Source of the DNA: Pampus argenteus
Lineage: Eukaryota; Chordata; Actinopteri; Scombriformes; Stromateidae
Direction of reading: 5' to 3'
Assembly: GCA_036937835.1 (NCBI GenBank)
Contig: CM072863.1
Coordinates: 8,190,001-8,254,000, forward strand
DNA length: 64,000 nt
Shown: one piece after another, positions 1-12,500 of the stretch
Numbering within the stretch: position 1 is the first letter of the stretch
Layout of the letters: every line of letters starts with the position of its first letter
Program-made: the position numbers and the translations under genes
Notes under the pieces: model-generated
The model's input: only the letters and a program-made list of their open reading frames with translations
Database searches by the model: none
Told to the model about the DNA's origin: nothing

Positions 1-3000
1 CCCACGCTGACTGGAGCACGAGTGACCTTCAATATTAATTTAATTTTCCCACCAAACCAGACAGTGCTCTCTGATGGCCAGGTGGTCTGGGCACGAAACT
101 GCACCGTCAATGGTGAGTTAACTTTTCTGTTAATAATGCTTTGTGAACGGGAGGCATCACAATTAACACTGAATGATTTTGTGAAGTCATCACGTGGCAA
201 CTTTTCATAAATGCACAAAACCAAAAGGTAATAGTTATATGATCATGTTATATATATATATATCTGTGTTGATCTTCTTCCTCAGGACAACAGTATCAGG
301 AGGGTCAGGCTGTGTATCCTGATCAAGACACTCAGTCGACCGGAGTTTTCCCTGACGGCACACCGTTCACCAGGAGCCAGAACAAGAAACCCCACTACGT
401 GTTTGTGTGGAAGACATGGGGTAAAGATATTTCATTTTAAAATAATGTGTCTGTTTGAAACCTGGGCTACTCCATACTTTTAAAGAATGCCATGATTGTT
501 GCATTGTGCTTCACTTGAGGTTGCATGATCACAGAAAAAGAAAAAAATCACCTGAGATGAAGAACTGAGCATAAAGAGGCTGTAAAAGTATCCAGGGGAG
601 GTTTTTCCTCTGGCCAGTGCAGTTAAAGTTTAACATTTGCCCCAGGCCATATCATATCAACAAAACCTTTTTAGTAAACCTCTTTGGCACAACACATCAT
701 TGCTCCCTTTACACTTTAATCATTTTTAATGTATTAATGGATTTAATTGTGCTGTACGAGAAAACATAATGTTTTGTTAACAAAACATCCTCAGTTTACT
801 ATCTTTTTATTTTATCAAACTAGCTAAAACCTGGTCAAAGAGAACAATTGTTCTGGGGCCGCAGACCCTCAGGGGACCCCGACATGTTGGCCCATGTGGT
901 AATTTAATTAACTGCCTAATTTGTTAGAGCCTTTAGGTTGATCCTGCATTACCACGGACTGAGCGTCAATTAGCTACAAAGAAGTCAACCTGTCCTTAGA
1001 CAGTGTTTCCTGATGAAGACGCATGTTCTTCTTTCTAATTAGGAAAAACAGAAATTACACTTTATTCCAATACGGCTTTTCAACAAATTACGTAATGAGA
1101 ATCACATGTGTAAAAGTGACATCTGTGTCCATCCATTCAACTCTGTATTTAAGGTCGTTACTGGCAGGTGGCAGATGGGCCGTCCTCCTCTCTTACCATC
1201 GGTACAGACAACATCCCCCTGGGCTCCTACAACATGGAGGTTGTCATCTATCACTGCCGTGGCCAGGACAAGTTCATCCCCCTCGGCTACGCCTCCACAA
1301 TCTTCTCCATCACAGGTGGCCCATCAACTTACATTATCTAATCTATGATCTATGCATTACGTGACAACCTCCACTATAACATCTGTACATCTTCTGTTCC
1401 ATCATCAGACCAAGTCCCCTTCACCATATCACTCGCCCAAGTCAATGACATAAACCAGGACGACACAAACTTCATCCAGAACCGAGCCATCGCTTTTAAC
1501 GTTAAACTCCATGATCCCAGCCAGTACCTCAGTGCCGCTGACATCAGCTTCAGCTGGGACTTTGGTGACAACACGGGAACTCTGATCTCCAGGGAGCACA
1601 CTGTCACTCACACATACCTTGAAGTTGGTACCTTCAAACCTCAGGTGGTTCTGATGGCGAGCATCCCCAATGGCTGTGGAAACCCCACTGCTGGTAGGAC
1701 TTTAAAATAATTATTCTTTTTCATCTTTTATACACACATACTGTGATTGCTGAATGAAATTTTGCTCACTTTTGCTTTTCTTTCAGCGGTTCCTGTTGAC
1801 GCCTCTGCTGCGCCAGTTGTAATTGTGATGGCCTCTACCCCTGCAGCTGTCCCAGCAGCACCAGCAGAGGGAGGAGATGCAATTGCTCTGGATGTGCCTG
1901 CTTCTGATGCCACTCTACTTGCTGCCTCTGTGCAGCCAGCGGAAGCTGCCACCAACACAGATGATGGAGAAGCGGTTGTTGATACAGACACAGAGGAGGT
2001 GGAGGCTGCTTCAGTAGCACCAGCAGGAGTTGATGCAGCTGTCGTTCCAGCAGAACAAGATCTCGCCAACACTGTAGCTCCTGCTGCAGAAGTAGATGCT
2101 GCTGTAGAGGAGACAGACGCTGCTGCAGGAGAGGTGGCCACCGCTGCCCCCATCGCACCGGAAGCCGAAGAGCCAGCAGATGCTGACACAGCTGCTGCAG
2201 ATGAAACTGCAGTGGTTACAGATGCTGCTGCTTCAGAAGCCCCTGTTGCTGAAGGAGAAGTGGCAGTTGATGGAGAAGCTACGGTCTTTCCAGAGGTTGT
2301 TGACACTGTTACTGTTGCGCCTGTGGTAGAAGTAGCTGAGGAGCAAGAAACCGATGTTGTGGCTGCTGATGCTGAAGCTACTGCTGCTGATGTTGCTGCT
2401 GAAGAGGTCGTCCAAGCTGAAACAGAAGCCCCTGCTGATAATGCTGTAGCTCCTGCTGCCACTGAGAGCACAACTGTGGAAGAGGCAGCACCAGCCGAGG
2501 CTGCAGATGATAGCGAGGCTGAAACAGAGAATGAGGTTGCAGCTACAGCAGCTCCTGCAGGTCAGTATTTAATGTAAACTCAAATAATTACACACTAAAT
2601 AAAATGTGCAACTTTATCCTGAATGAAAGCCATCTCTTAAATATATCATTTATTTTTCAAGAGCAACCAGCAGCTGATGAGACAGTTCCAGCTGAAGGTG
2701 AAGTTCAAGCAGAGGTGGAAACAGATGCACCACAGGTTGCCCTCGTGTTGGCTAAAAGACAAGCCCCGGAGCTAACAGCTGACTGTATGGTCTACCGTTA
2801 TGGCTCCATTGCCACCTCTGTAGATGTTGTCCGTAAGTGAACATGGCTTTGTTATTATGGCAGTTTGTCTGCAGTTCATCATAGCTTAATAGAAGCAGTA
2901 TGTTTTAATGAGGATCTCTCTTGGTCTCTCTTTCAACCCTACAGAGGGTATTGAAAGTGTAGAGATTGTACAGATGTCCAATGTTGTTTCAATGGCGACA

Positions 3001-4723
3001 GCGCTGGATCAGAATGCTGTGGATGTTACCATTACCTGTCAAGGAAGGTGAGTAATAGCACTGATCGAGTAATTAGACAAGATAGTTGATATGCATATAC
3101 AAAAACAGCATATAAACGCATTTTGGACTTGTCCAGATGTTCATATTAACAACATCAATATATAATCTTCTAGTTAGCCTACATGGAAACCATGTCATGT
3201 AATGATGTATTATGTTTAGTACAAAAAATGCATGTTTATAAAAAAATAACATATTTACTTACAATCGTTTTTCTTGTCATGATTGTTCTCTCTGTCCTTC
3301 AGTCTTCCAAGTGAGGTCTGCACAGTCATTTCAGATGCCGACTGTATCACGCCAGTGGAAACGGTCTGTAATGCAGCTTCACCTTCTCCAGACTGTCAGA
3401 TCATTCTCCGTCAGTTCTTCAATGACTCCGGAGTATTTTGCATCAATGTCTCTTTGACCAATGATGTTAGTCTTGCTATGGCGAGCGCTAGAGTCAGTGT
3501 ATCAGTAGGTGGGTGAAAGAAACATTTATTAATAGCCACTGATATCACTTAATCTGTATGTTATTTTCTTTCTCATTTGTAATGTTCTTCAATTGCAGCT
3601 TCTGGAGGTTCCCCAGCTGGGACTGCTGCTACAGTGCTGGGTGTTATGGTTCTTGCCTGCATTGTCTGTTGTATTGGTTTGATGTACAGGTGAGTGCCTG
3701 ATAAACGACATTTAAAAAAGGCCAAAAACAACTGAAAGCAAAATAACAAAAAGCACCGAAAACTGTGATGAATGTAAGCATACATTAAATGAAATTGCCT
3801 GGTTAGTTTTTCATCCTGGTTTAGTATGTAAAATTATGTCTTTGATTCACATATCATATAAACATATGCATGTATGATATATAACAGATCTTAAGATGAT
3901 CAGTAAAGTTTAAACTTTAAACTTTATATATACATTATTAGGAAGCTTAATGGTCCACTGAATGATCCCTGTGGAACACCACAAATGAAAATCTTACTTT
4001 GACTGTCAAAACCAGCACTAGTTAATTCAAGACTCAAACAAAACAAATATTTTAATAAACACACATATTCACCTTCTTGTGGCGACTTAGATTAACATCA
4101 ATACCAATCTCAAATTTGTATGCTAAATATAAAGCTACCAGGAGACAGTTAGCTTAGCACAAAGACTGGAAAGTGGGAAACACCTTGCATGGCTGTGTCC
4201 AAAGTTTGAAAATCTGTCTTCCAGCAGCTCTAAACTACACCCACCCATGAACTTGTTCCTGCACTTAACCACATGTAAAACCACAACTTGTAGTTTTTAC
4301 ATTTCATTTTTACACTGATAAAATAAACAAGATACAACATGCTAACTAGTGAATTTCAGAGGAGCTTGAAGGTGTACTTTTTAACATTGTATAAAAATAC
4401 AAAGATTCTGGCTGTAGCTTCATATTTATTGTACAGATATGAGATATTCTGTTTACATCTCCTATGGATCAGAGTGCATAGTACAAGCGAACTATGTGGT
4501 TGTTTAATTATGAGTATGTGTTGGAGTAAATCTTGTCATGTTTCTCACTTGTTTCATGTTTTCAAACAGACGGTTCAAGCAGTACCAGCCACTAAGCGAT
4601 GACCATGCTGACAGTAATGGAAGCAGCTCGGGAGTAACATCAGTGCCTTTGTTGTTGTGGAACTTGCTGAGCCGACAGTCACCAGGAGAAAGCCGTCCAC
4701 TGCTTCAGGGGAGGATTGTGTAA
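1..4723 (+). CDS. pmel: Premelanosome protein (PMEL/Pmel17/silver), 3' part, 10 exons
   Basis: PMEL is a type I membrane glycoprotein of melanosomes whose cleaved lumenal part forms the amyloid fibrils on which melanin is laid down. Exons read 1-112, 286-420, 1154-1315, 1409-1693, 1787-2560, 2662-2832, 2945-3047, 3303-3508, 3599-3689 and 4570-4723. They join in one frame (730 codons plus stop), all with GT-AG borders. The order is: end of the N-terminal region; PKD domain in the exon at 1409-1693 (core WDFGDNTGTLISR, then THTYLE); an Ala/Val/Glu-rich repeat domain in the 774-bp exon; a dibasic KR before QAPELTADC, at the human processing position; a Cys-rich kringle-like domain (2945-3508); a transmembrane segment (3599-3689); and a cytoplasmic tail ending ESRPLLQGRIV, with an acidic dileucine sorting signal (human ENSPLL). 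The signal peptide and first exons lie outside the window. I cannot tell pmela from pmelb. Confidence 0.96.
4085..4375 (+). repeat. Dispersed teleost repeat in the last pmel intron
   Basis: The stretch around 'gctaccaggagacagttagc', followed by 'ttagcacaaagactgg' and 'ctggctgtgtccaaag'-like text, resembles a repeat I recognise as common in perciform genomes. It is degraded and has no open frame. It lies in the intron between the transmembrane exon and the tail exon of pmel. Recognition is from memory, and no class is assigned. Confidence 0.5.
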
Positions 4724-5137
4724 ACGTCGTCATCAGCTCACACACACTTTAACAACATCCACTAACACATTGGCTTGATACACCTAATACTGTAGTAATA
4801 TTGTAACTCCCAGTCAATGTATTAAACCAGAACCAATTATGTGAACCAGGTTATGAGAACCAGCCCTGTGTACAACAACATATATAAAAATAGGAAAGAT
4901 TCAAGTGTGAAATACAAATATTGAAACATTTTTAGAGAAAAGATATTTATTTTGACCTACAGTATTTTGTATTAATTATCACTGATAGTTGATAGAAGCC
5001 ATAACTTATTCTGTTACTTGTGGCCTACATAGACCAAACCAATTGGAAAATTAGCATTAATAGATTTCAGTTCAATTTACTTACAATGTAATTTAATTTA
5101 CGTACATAACAGAATATTATCATGTTTGTTACCCTAA

Positions 5138-5147
5138 AATAAATAAA
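5138..5147 (+). terminator. Poly(A) signal of pmel
   Basis: Two overlapping AATAAA hexamers lie 415 bases after the pmel stop, the first strong signals in the AT-rich 3' UTR. A T-rich stretch follows. The 3' UTR therefore probably spans 4724 to about 5165. Confidence 0.6.
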
Positions 5148-6674
5148 ATGTCACCATCATGTGTTTCCTTTTCCTCATATATTTACACTTTCATGACTTC
5201 ATGTCCTCAACAATTAAAGAACAGGTAAAATCAGCATCAATCTGATAATCAAAAAGAACATTTTGGCTTGTAACTACTTAATAATGATAGTTAAAGAATT
5301 GTACAAATAATATTTTATGTACTTTAAATGTCATGTATTAATAATGCAACATTATTCATTTTTGCATCAATTCATTTTTTTTAATTATTGCATTAATTCA
5401 TGCATATTTCTTTATGTAACATTGGATCCTGTAAATTAACTAGTGACTTAAATTGTCAGATAAATGATCTTTAATGGAAATACTCAAGTATTTCATATTG
5501 GTAGTACAATACTTGTATTTAGTTACATTCATATACATAAATACATAAAATATGTATGATTATATCATGAGAAATTTGGATCAGGCAGCAAAGAAGTGGT
5601 CAGGAAGCGATGTGGTTATTGGACAGACTGCAGCTGTGTGTGCGGCAGAAATATTACCATCACGTTCTGTTCTCTGCTCAATTAAAATGATTTACTAAGA
5701 TGTTACAGGCTACCGTCATACACTGACAAAGAGCTGCTGGTAGTGAAATGCACATTGTACGACATGCGATGCAAGAAAAGGGGCTGACGTCACTGCAGCA
5801 AACATCTTTAATGGAAGAAGACTACAGCGCAGACTACATGGCAAGAATAAAGATGTGGAAGCGATGGGGAAGCATGCATGAATCCAATTCCAGAGTGAAA
5901 ATTGTTCATAAAGGCTGTCGCTCTGTACGCCAATGTTTGGTTTTACTGATTTTATATTTTGATCAATTGTATTTCTTGACAATTGAATTGCAGCTAAATA
6001 TGCACTAAGCTGTGCATAGTGTTCAGCTGTACTCATCATTTGGATCAGTTTGTATTGGCACATATCATGCAAGCATGCATGAACTGCTCGACAATGTCCT
6101 CTCTCTTTACTCACATACATAGGTATTCTAAATGAATATCCTACTACACTGCAGAGCTCTGTTACACTAAGTACCAAACACAGCTATTAATCATTCTTGG
6201 CTGTTAACTTGTCTCTTGGTCACATGTACCAAGTGCTGTTTGGCCATCTCCATTCATTCCTGATGTGCTCTGCAGACAGGAAAGACCTCAACAGGCTGGC
6301 AGATCTTCAGCTTTAATATGACACAGCGTCCTCCACTCTTGTCTCAGTCGAAGTAAACCACAATTACTGGCTGGCGTGTTACAAAGCCCCATTCAAAGGT
6401 TGGAGAAATACTGTACTGGTTTCTGTTTGTCAGATAACAAGACCAGACCAACAATTCGACCTACTCCTTGTTGTTTAGCACTCCCTAGCAACAGATCTTA
6501 AAAGAGATGCAATTTCTTTCATCTGTCCTCCACACTGCACAAACCACATTATACTCTGGGATGTAGCAATTACCCTCACTGCAGCCCACAGTCATCGTAT
6601 ACTGTACGTTCATGCCGAGATCTTTTGCCAATGCTTGCAGACCGATTCCTTTAACATTCCTTACAACCACATGA

Positions 6675-6925
6675 AGAAGAAGAAGTAGAAGAAGAAGTAC
6701 TTTATTGATCCCTGTAGGAAATTGATTCTCTACATTTGACCCATCCTATATGCACACACACTAGGAACAGTGGGCGCTGCCAGAACAGGAGTATTAACCC
6801 TATCATAAATGTCTTTGTTGGTGGGAGGAAATAGGAGCGCCAGGGTTTGAACCCAGAACCTTTTTGCTACGGAGAAACGGTGCTCAACAGTGCCTAATGC
6901 TCCTGTTTTGATTGAGTCATACTTG
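6675..6925 (-). repeat. Degraded teleost retroelement tail (TTTATTGATCCC type)
   Basis: A (GAA)n run is followed by 'actttattgatccctgtagg', a 3'-tail motif found across fish genomes. Next come 'catttgacccatcctat' and 'agggtttgaacccagaacc', which match further parts of the same family from memory. The piece is diverged and has lost any open frame, so the exact class (LINE tail or SINE) and the orientation are uncertain. Confidence 0.55.
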
Positions 6926-8112
6926 TCTTTCACTCTTAATTTCCTCTCTACCTTTATATTCTTAGCTGTCACATAAAAGAAACCAAGCAACCAAGTTACA
7001 CACTATGTTAAAAGTAAAGCAACTATTTAAACCTGCTGTTGTCACTGCTGACTGCTGTTGAGGACACATGTTTGATTAGATTTCCGGAGGCCACACCCAA
7101 CATATGAACTTTATATAGAAAAAAAATATGATGGCTCTCACTTGTCTATAATGAAATTATAACAGAATAGTCAATATTTAAACCCTATTTCTCATAAGAC
7201 TGATATATCTAAATGCCTATTTAGGTTTGAAACAAGACACACATTGTGAGTTGTGTGGAAATGGGAGTAGATATTCTAGCTCAATCCTATCAAAGAAGCA
7301 TGATTGAATTATGGCCCCTATGGGAATTCTCTGAGAACCAAAATAATCAATTGCTAATGGTAACATCTGGTAGAATATTAGTATTACTGACATAGCCGAG
7401 TCTAAAGTCATTAAGTTGTGTGTTGCGTGTGTGTGTGTGTTTCTGACATACTTGTTGTTTTAAAAGTGCAGTACTATAGATGGTCTTAACACTGATAAGA
7501 AATCTTGAAATAGAGGCCATATGTGCAGGTTGGAGCAGGAACTGGAAGAAGAATAGGAAGGAAGATGAGCTCTGAGCAGAGAGAGCGAGACAGAGAATGA
7601 GACAGATGGGGAGGGAGGGAGAGCTGAGAGTTACCATACCATGGTGACCATAAAGCAGGTTGATTAGATTACACGGCTACGACTAACATGGGCCATTTAT
7701 TACGCAGAAAGTCCTCGGCAGCAGCAGTCATCCAAACCTTAAAGGAGGAATATCAAGTGTGTAAGTGGGTGGTTGTGAATTACAGATAAAAAAAGAGATA
7801 ACTACATTTGTTTTAACTACAGCGTGCTCCAGATGCTCTCCAACGTAGAGGAAAGTTAAATTTAATCAGAAAAAGTGATGTATATGAATATTGATCCTGT
7901 AACAGTGTGTGAACTGTGTTTGGAAGAAAAAAAACATGACAAAAGATATTATATTTGGTTGTGGATCATATTAGATAGAAGAGTATAAATGGACAGGAGG
8001 TACCAGGCACAAAGGGAAGAAAGTGACACACCCAGTCAGCACTGAGCATGCCCGGAATTACGTCAACTTTATACTGGATTTGTAGCCTGTCTGCAGACCT
8101 CAATTAACATTA

Positions 8113-8113
<1 letters not shown>

Positions 8114-8150
<37 letters not shown>
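8114..8150. repeat. (CA)n microsatellite
   Basis: A nearly pure CA dinucleotide run of about 37 bases, ending in 'catacacag'. Shorter CA/GT runs occur near 7424, 10547 and 10750. Confidence 0.95.
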
Positions 8151-8156
<6 letters not shown>

Positions 8157-9442
8157 AGTCTGTAGAGATGTTTCAAACGACCACCTCACAGAATATCTAG
8201 CCATCCTGAGTTATAGCTTGATGCTGATTTAGTAATGCAAAACCAACATCATAACATAACTTGCAAGTTGGAAGTTCACGTATGTCTTTTTAATCAGCCT
8301 TGCAAATATGATTCAAATATCTTAACAGAAATATAAACTAACTAATACACAATTGATGGTTTTAGTTTTGTTTGCCTCTGGTTGAAACAACTTCAACTGA
8401 TTTCAGAAAAAAGTCTTACAGTATGTGGAAGAAAAAATATTACACCTTACTTTCTAAGCAAAAAATAATTTTCTGGGCTAATGGTGCTGAATACTGAAAA
8501 CTGACAAGCTAAAACAGCATCATTATCAAGCACTGACTCAGTTGGCCACAGTATATGCTGCAAGAGCTTATTAAATAACATTAAACTCCAAACTATTAAA
8601 AAATTTATAATATCCTCCTAGGTCATTGAGTCCCTGAAACTGCTATGATTATATCAGTAACTATGAGTCCTGATTTAGACTCTGTACATCTTTGCTGTTA
8701 CATCACCTGCACCAAAAACCCATTGCCCCCTAGAAATACCCACAGTTATTTGTCAACTCATACTCTAGCAGGGATTACTGGATAAAGTGCATTTCAAAAG
8801 GATAGAATATCTGCAGAGTCATGGCTATGTCCCAGACGCCCCGGATATCAATAAAGTATTCCATTACTGTAAAAGGAGAGCGAGACAGAGAGCAGAGAGG
8901 GAGCGAGACAAATGGAGGGGAAAAAGAATCAAAATCAATTTATCCACGTGATCTAATTTTTTAAGCTTAAATTTTACATTTTCCAATTGAGAAATAGGTA
9001 ACAGATCCTTGACACATTTGATAGTAATGATAAGAACAAGTGGAGGCAAGAGAAGAAGAAGATGTGAAGGAACTACTAGAAACAACAATCAAAACTGAGA
9101 CTTGATAAGCAAGCACCAGTACAAAGTGTCAAAGAGGACATAAATCAGAGACTTGAGGACGGATGGGTATGAGGAAACATCTTTAGTTATCAAAGCAACA
9201 ATGTGGAAGTCAGTCTGGTCTCCTGCCAAGTGCTCTGGTTAAAAAGGGTGGAGCTGTCAAGACAGAGAGTAAGACAGAGCACCGGTGAAAGCACAGGGAG
9301 GCAGGGTCTATTTCTGAAGGGTAGGGAGTGGCTAGAGCTTGCATGCTGAAGAGTGATTGAAAAAGGAAGGGTTTATGTGGGTGGAGTGAGGAGAAATGAG
9401 GGCGGGGGAGGCGTGAGGATGATGGGATAGTCAGCCTGTGAG

Positions 9443-9449
9443 CATAAAA
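9443..9449 (+). promoter_or_regulatory. TATA-like box of prph
   Basis: The sequence 'cataaaa' lies 116 bases before the prph ATG, so transcription would start near 9470 with a leader of about 95 bases. Vertebrate type III intermediate filament genes commonly have TATA-type promoters. The start has not been mapped. Confidence 0.5.
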
Positions 9450-9564
9450 CCCCCAGCACTCTTCAGCCTGATGTCCTGTTGTTTGACGAGCATCTCCAAG
9501 CCTCCAGCTCTCCACTTTTCCACCTCTTGAGAGAACAGCAGCAGAGAACAGAACAAGACCAACC

Positions 9565-12500
9565 ATGAGCCACTCTGCAATGCATACCTCCACTTCCTAC
9601 AGGCGCACCTTTGGAAGCCCACACCCCATCGCCATGTCCTCTTACGCCTCCGTGTCCTCTCGCATGCCCATGTCCGGGGGACGCTACATGCGTTCGGCGT
9701 CACCTGCGGTGACATCCCGCACCACCATCTACCAACAACAGCGTTCCCGTCCCAGCGCCCAGCCCCCTCGCCTGTCCTATGACAAGGTGGACTTCACCCT
9801 GGCTGAAGCTGTCAACCAGGAGTTCCTCACCACTCGCAGCAATGAGAAGGCCGAACTGCAGGAACTCAACGACCGCTTTGCCAGCTTCATTGAGAAGGTG
9901 CGCTACCTAGAGCAGCAGAATGGCGCACTGCAGCAGGAGCTCAACCAGTACAAAGGCCAGCAGCAGCATGGCCAGCCCAACCGCGCCTCTGAGATCTTCC
10001 AGGAGGAGCTGAGAGAGTTGCGGCGCCAGATGGACGACATCGGCAAGGAGAGGGACCAGTACCAACTGGAGAGGGATAACCTGGCTGAGGATCTGAACCT
10101 GGTCAAGCAGAGGTTGGTACCAACATAATAACAAAATGTGTGCTGCATGAAGATCGATTAACTAAATGATTGAGATAAATAAATATCTAGACAGATAGAG
10201 TGGGCGAGCATGGGCGAATTATGGTGAATTATGGGGTGAAAAAAGAGAGTAAAATATTTAAAGAACTACTTTGCAGAGAATAATGTAAAGTGTCCTTACA
10301 AAGTCATATGTGTTTAAAAGTGTTTCGTGCCCTCCATATTGCAACATTGCCCTGTAGGTTTGCCAGTGATCTAAGTTGAGCTATGGGTGTAGGCAACCAG
10401 TGCCACCATGATATCCTTCACTGATGCTGTAACAATACAGTGTCTATTGTCCACTTTAAGCAGAGAGGAGGGGGAGAGTCTGTGGGCGTCCGCCACTTGA
10501 GTCCAGTAAAGATGTTGGTGTAGGGTGTGGCACTTACAGCAGACTGGACACCACACACACACACACACACTGCGCTGTATCATGTGTATCAGCTTGTTGC
10601 ACTGTATGAGTTTATATCTTAACAGAATGTCTTTCACATTGGCAATTTAAACATAAAACAAGGTGAACCCTGTGACAACAATATGGCCTGCAAAAAACTG
10701 TGATGAATTATTTCTTTAAATAACTATAATAATGTAAAGACTTTTAGAAACACACACACACACACACTTATGTACAGGCACATAGGAAGATGAGAGGAGA
10801 GGAGGAGGGTGGATGGACCAGACACAGGGTGGGGTCGACTGAGGAGTGGGGAGGGGAGAGGGAATGGGACCAGAGGAAGAGAGGTTGGATATCAGGCGTG
10901 GTGACAATAGTGTCAGGAAAAATCAATGTGACTCAATGACTCCATTAGGTGTGTTTTTGGTGTCCCTCTTTGCTGATGGGATAGTGCCAGAGACCCCATT
11001 AGGACAAAAGGCCCCCCAGTAACACCACATGAATTAAAGATGAGGAAGCAGAGATGCTTTCCACCCTAATCTACTTTATGTCCAGCCTGGGCATGACTTC
11101 AGTCTGACCCTATCGCTCACAAAAAGTAATCAGAGAATGAGCCAACCTATGTATCTGACATTTTTATATAATTTATGATGACTCATCCCAGTGACTCATG
11201 CATTTTAACTGAGTTTCCTGGAGCACGGTGATAAGATGTCTTTCAGAAATATATGTTCTTTTTCCTTTTTTTACAGGAGCAGTAATTCAACATACAGCAG
11301 ATTTTATACAATTACACTGAAAACGTTACTCCCATTATTGGATAATAAATGTGCAGTCACAGTTAAAAATGTGTGTGTGTGTACAAAACCTTACTGAGTG
11401 CGTGTGTGTAGATGACCTTATTGAACTGTAGAGGAACTGCATTAGTTGAAAGGAGCAGCTGCTGATTCCACTGGGTACACAAACCTTTTTACGGGACAGT
11501 GAATTAACAAATTGATCCAGAAAGCTGTTTGCCAGCTGATGCCCTGCTGCCACCTTAGACACCAAGGATTTTCTTGTAAAAAAAACAAAGTGTCAATTTG
11601 TATCTCTTCTGTAAAAATGAGATTCTGGGTGTCTGAAAGAGATTTCTAAATTATTTTCTCTGTGTCATCAAGGCTGGATGAGGAAGCCCAGAAGAGGGCA
11701 GATGCTGAGAATAACCTGGTTGCCTTTCGCAAGGTAAACACTCCATGATTACCATATTGATTACAGTGTCCTCAGGCTCGGGTGGTAGGTCAAAATGAAC
11801 AGCTTTGTTTTTAATCTCTGACACTTTCAGTATTACCCTGGATAGAGCAGTAATATGCTCTACTAGATTTATAAATTGTCATTGATACAGAATACTGTAG
11901 TAGACAAAAACTTTTTTTGGCTAAGACACTTATATACTTATATACACAATATTTTTATCCATGCTCACGACATGGCTCTAGACATGTTAGCATGTTGGCT
12001 TGCTGATATTAGCATTTAGCTCAAAGAACCTAATCACAGCCTCACAGAGATGTTAGCATGGCTGCAGACATTTAGGTCGTCTTTAGTTCCCCTATAATGA
12101 AAGAAATTTTAATCAAATGTATCCTAATTCTCATATGACTCTTTTAATCTTAAGTTAAATAGTTTTTTATTCTTTTTAAAAAAAAAAAGTAAAGTACATA
12201 AATCCTTGAATATAAATCCTGAATTAAAACATTATTTTAAAATTAAATATAAAGTGTTTTGGGGTCTTTGAAAAACATCATAACTCATAAAATATTTATA
12301 TGCACTAATATAACATATACATATACTTTTATAGCCTTTAAACAGATGGAAAATCATATTAATCTTTCACAAGCAAGTCATAATTCTAGTATGGAAATAC
12401 AGTCGCAGAAATTGTTTTAGCAGTAGATGACATTTGTATTCTTGCAACATAAACTATATTTATCTCATATAATAATTAGGATGTGGATGATGCCACTTTG

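Larger units (their letters stand above)
5170..9430. other. Intergenic region between pmel and prph
   Basis: About 4.3 kb with no convincing exon. It is AT-rich to 5.6 kb. A 153-codon minus-strand frame (5716-6177) overlaps an 86-codon plus-strand frame, but neither resembles a known family nor has clear splice context. A degraded repeat lies at 6675-6925 and a (CA)n run near 8114-8150. Any prph enhancers would lie here, but none can be named from sequence alone. Confidence 0.6.

Noticed and set aside
1023..1364. 113- and 80-codon plus-strand frames
   Set aside because: They overlap the pmel exon at 1154-1315 in the wrong frames; the true frame joins both neighbouring exons in phase.
1728..2471. 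247-codon minus-strand frame rich in Ala, Ser and Thr
   Set aside because: It is the antisense shadow of the pmel repeat exon. The repetitive GCT/GCA/GAA codons keep the opposite strand free of stops, and it has no splice or start context.
5716..6177. 153-codon minus-strand frame in the pmel-prph gap
   Set aside because: It has no recognisable family, low-complexity hydrophobic composition, and an overlapping plus-strand frame of similar quality. It is probably chance.
9903..10148. Two minus-strand frames over prph exon 1
   Set aside because: Antisense shadows of the coiled-coil coding sequence, made of Leu/Ser/Cys runs complementary to Glu/Gln codons.
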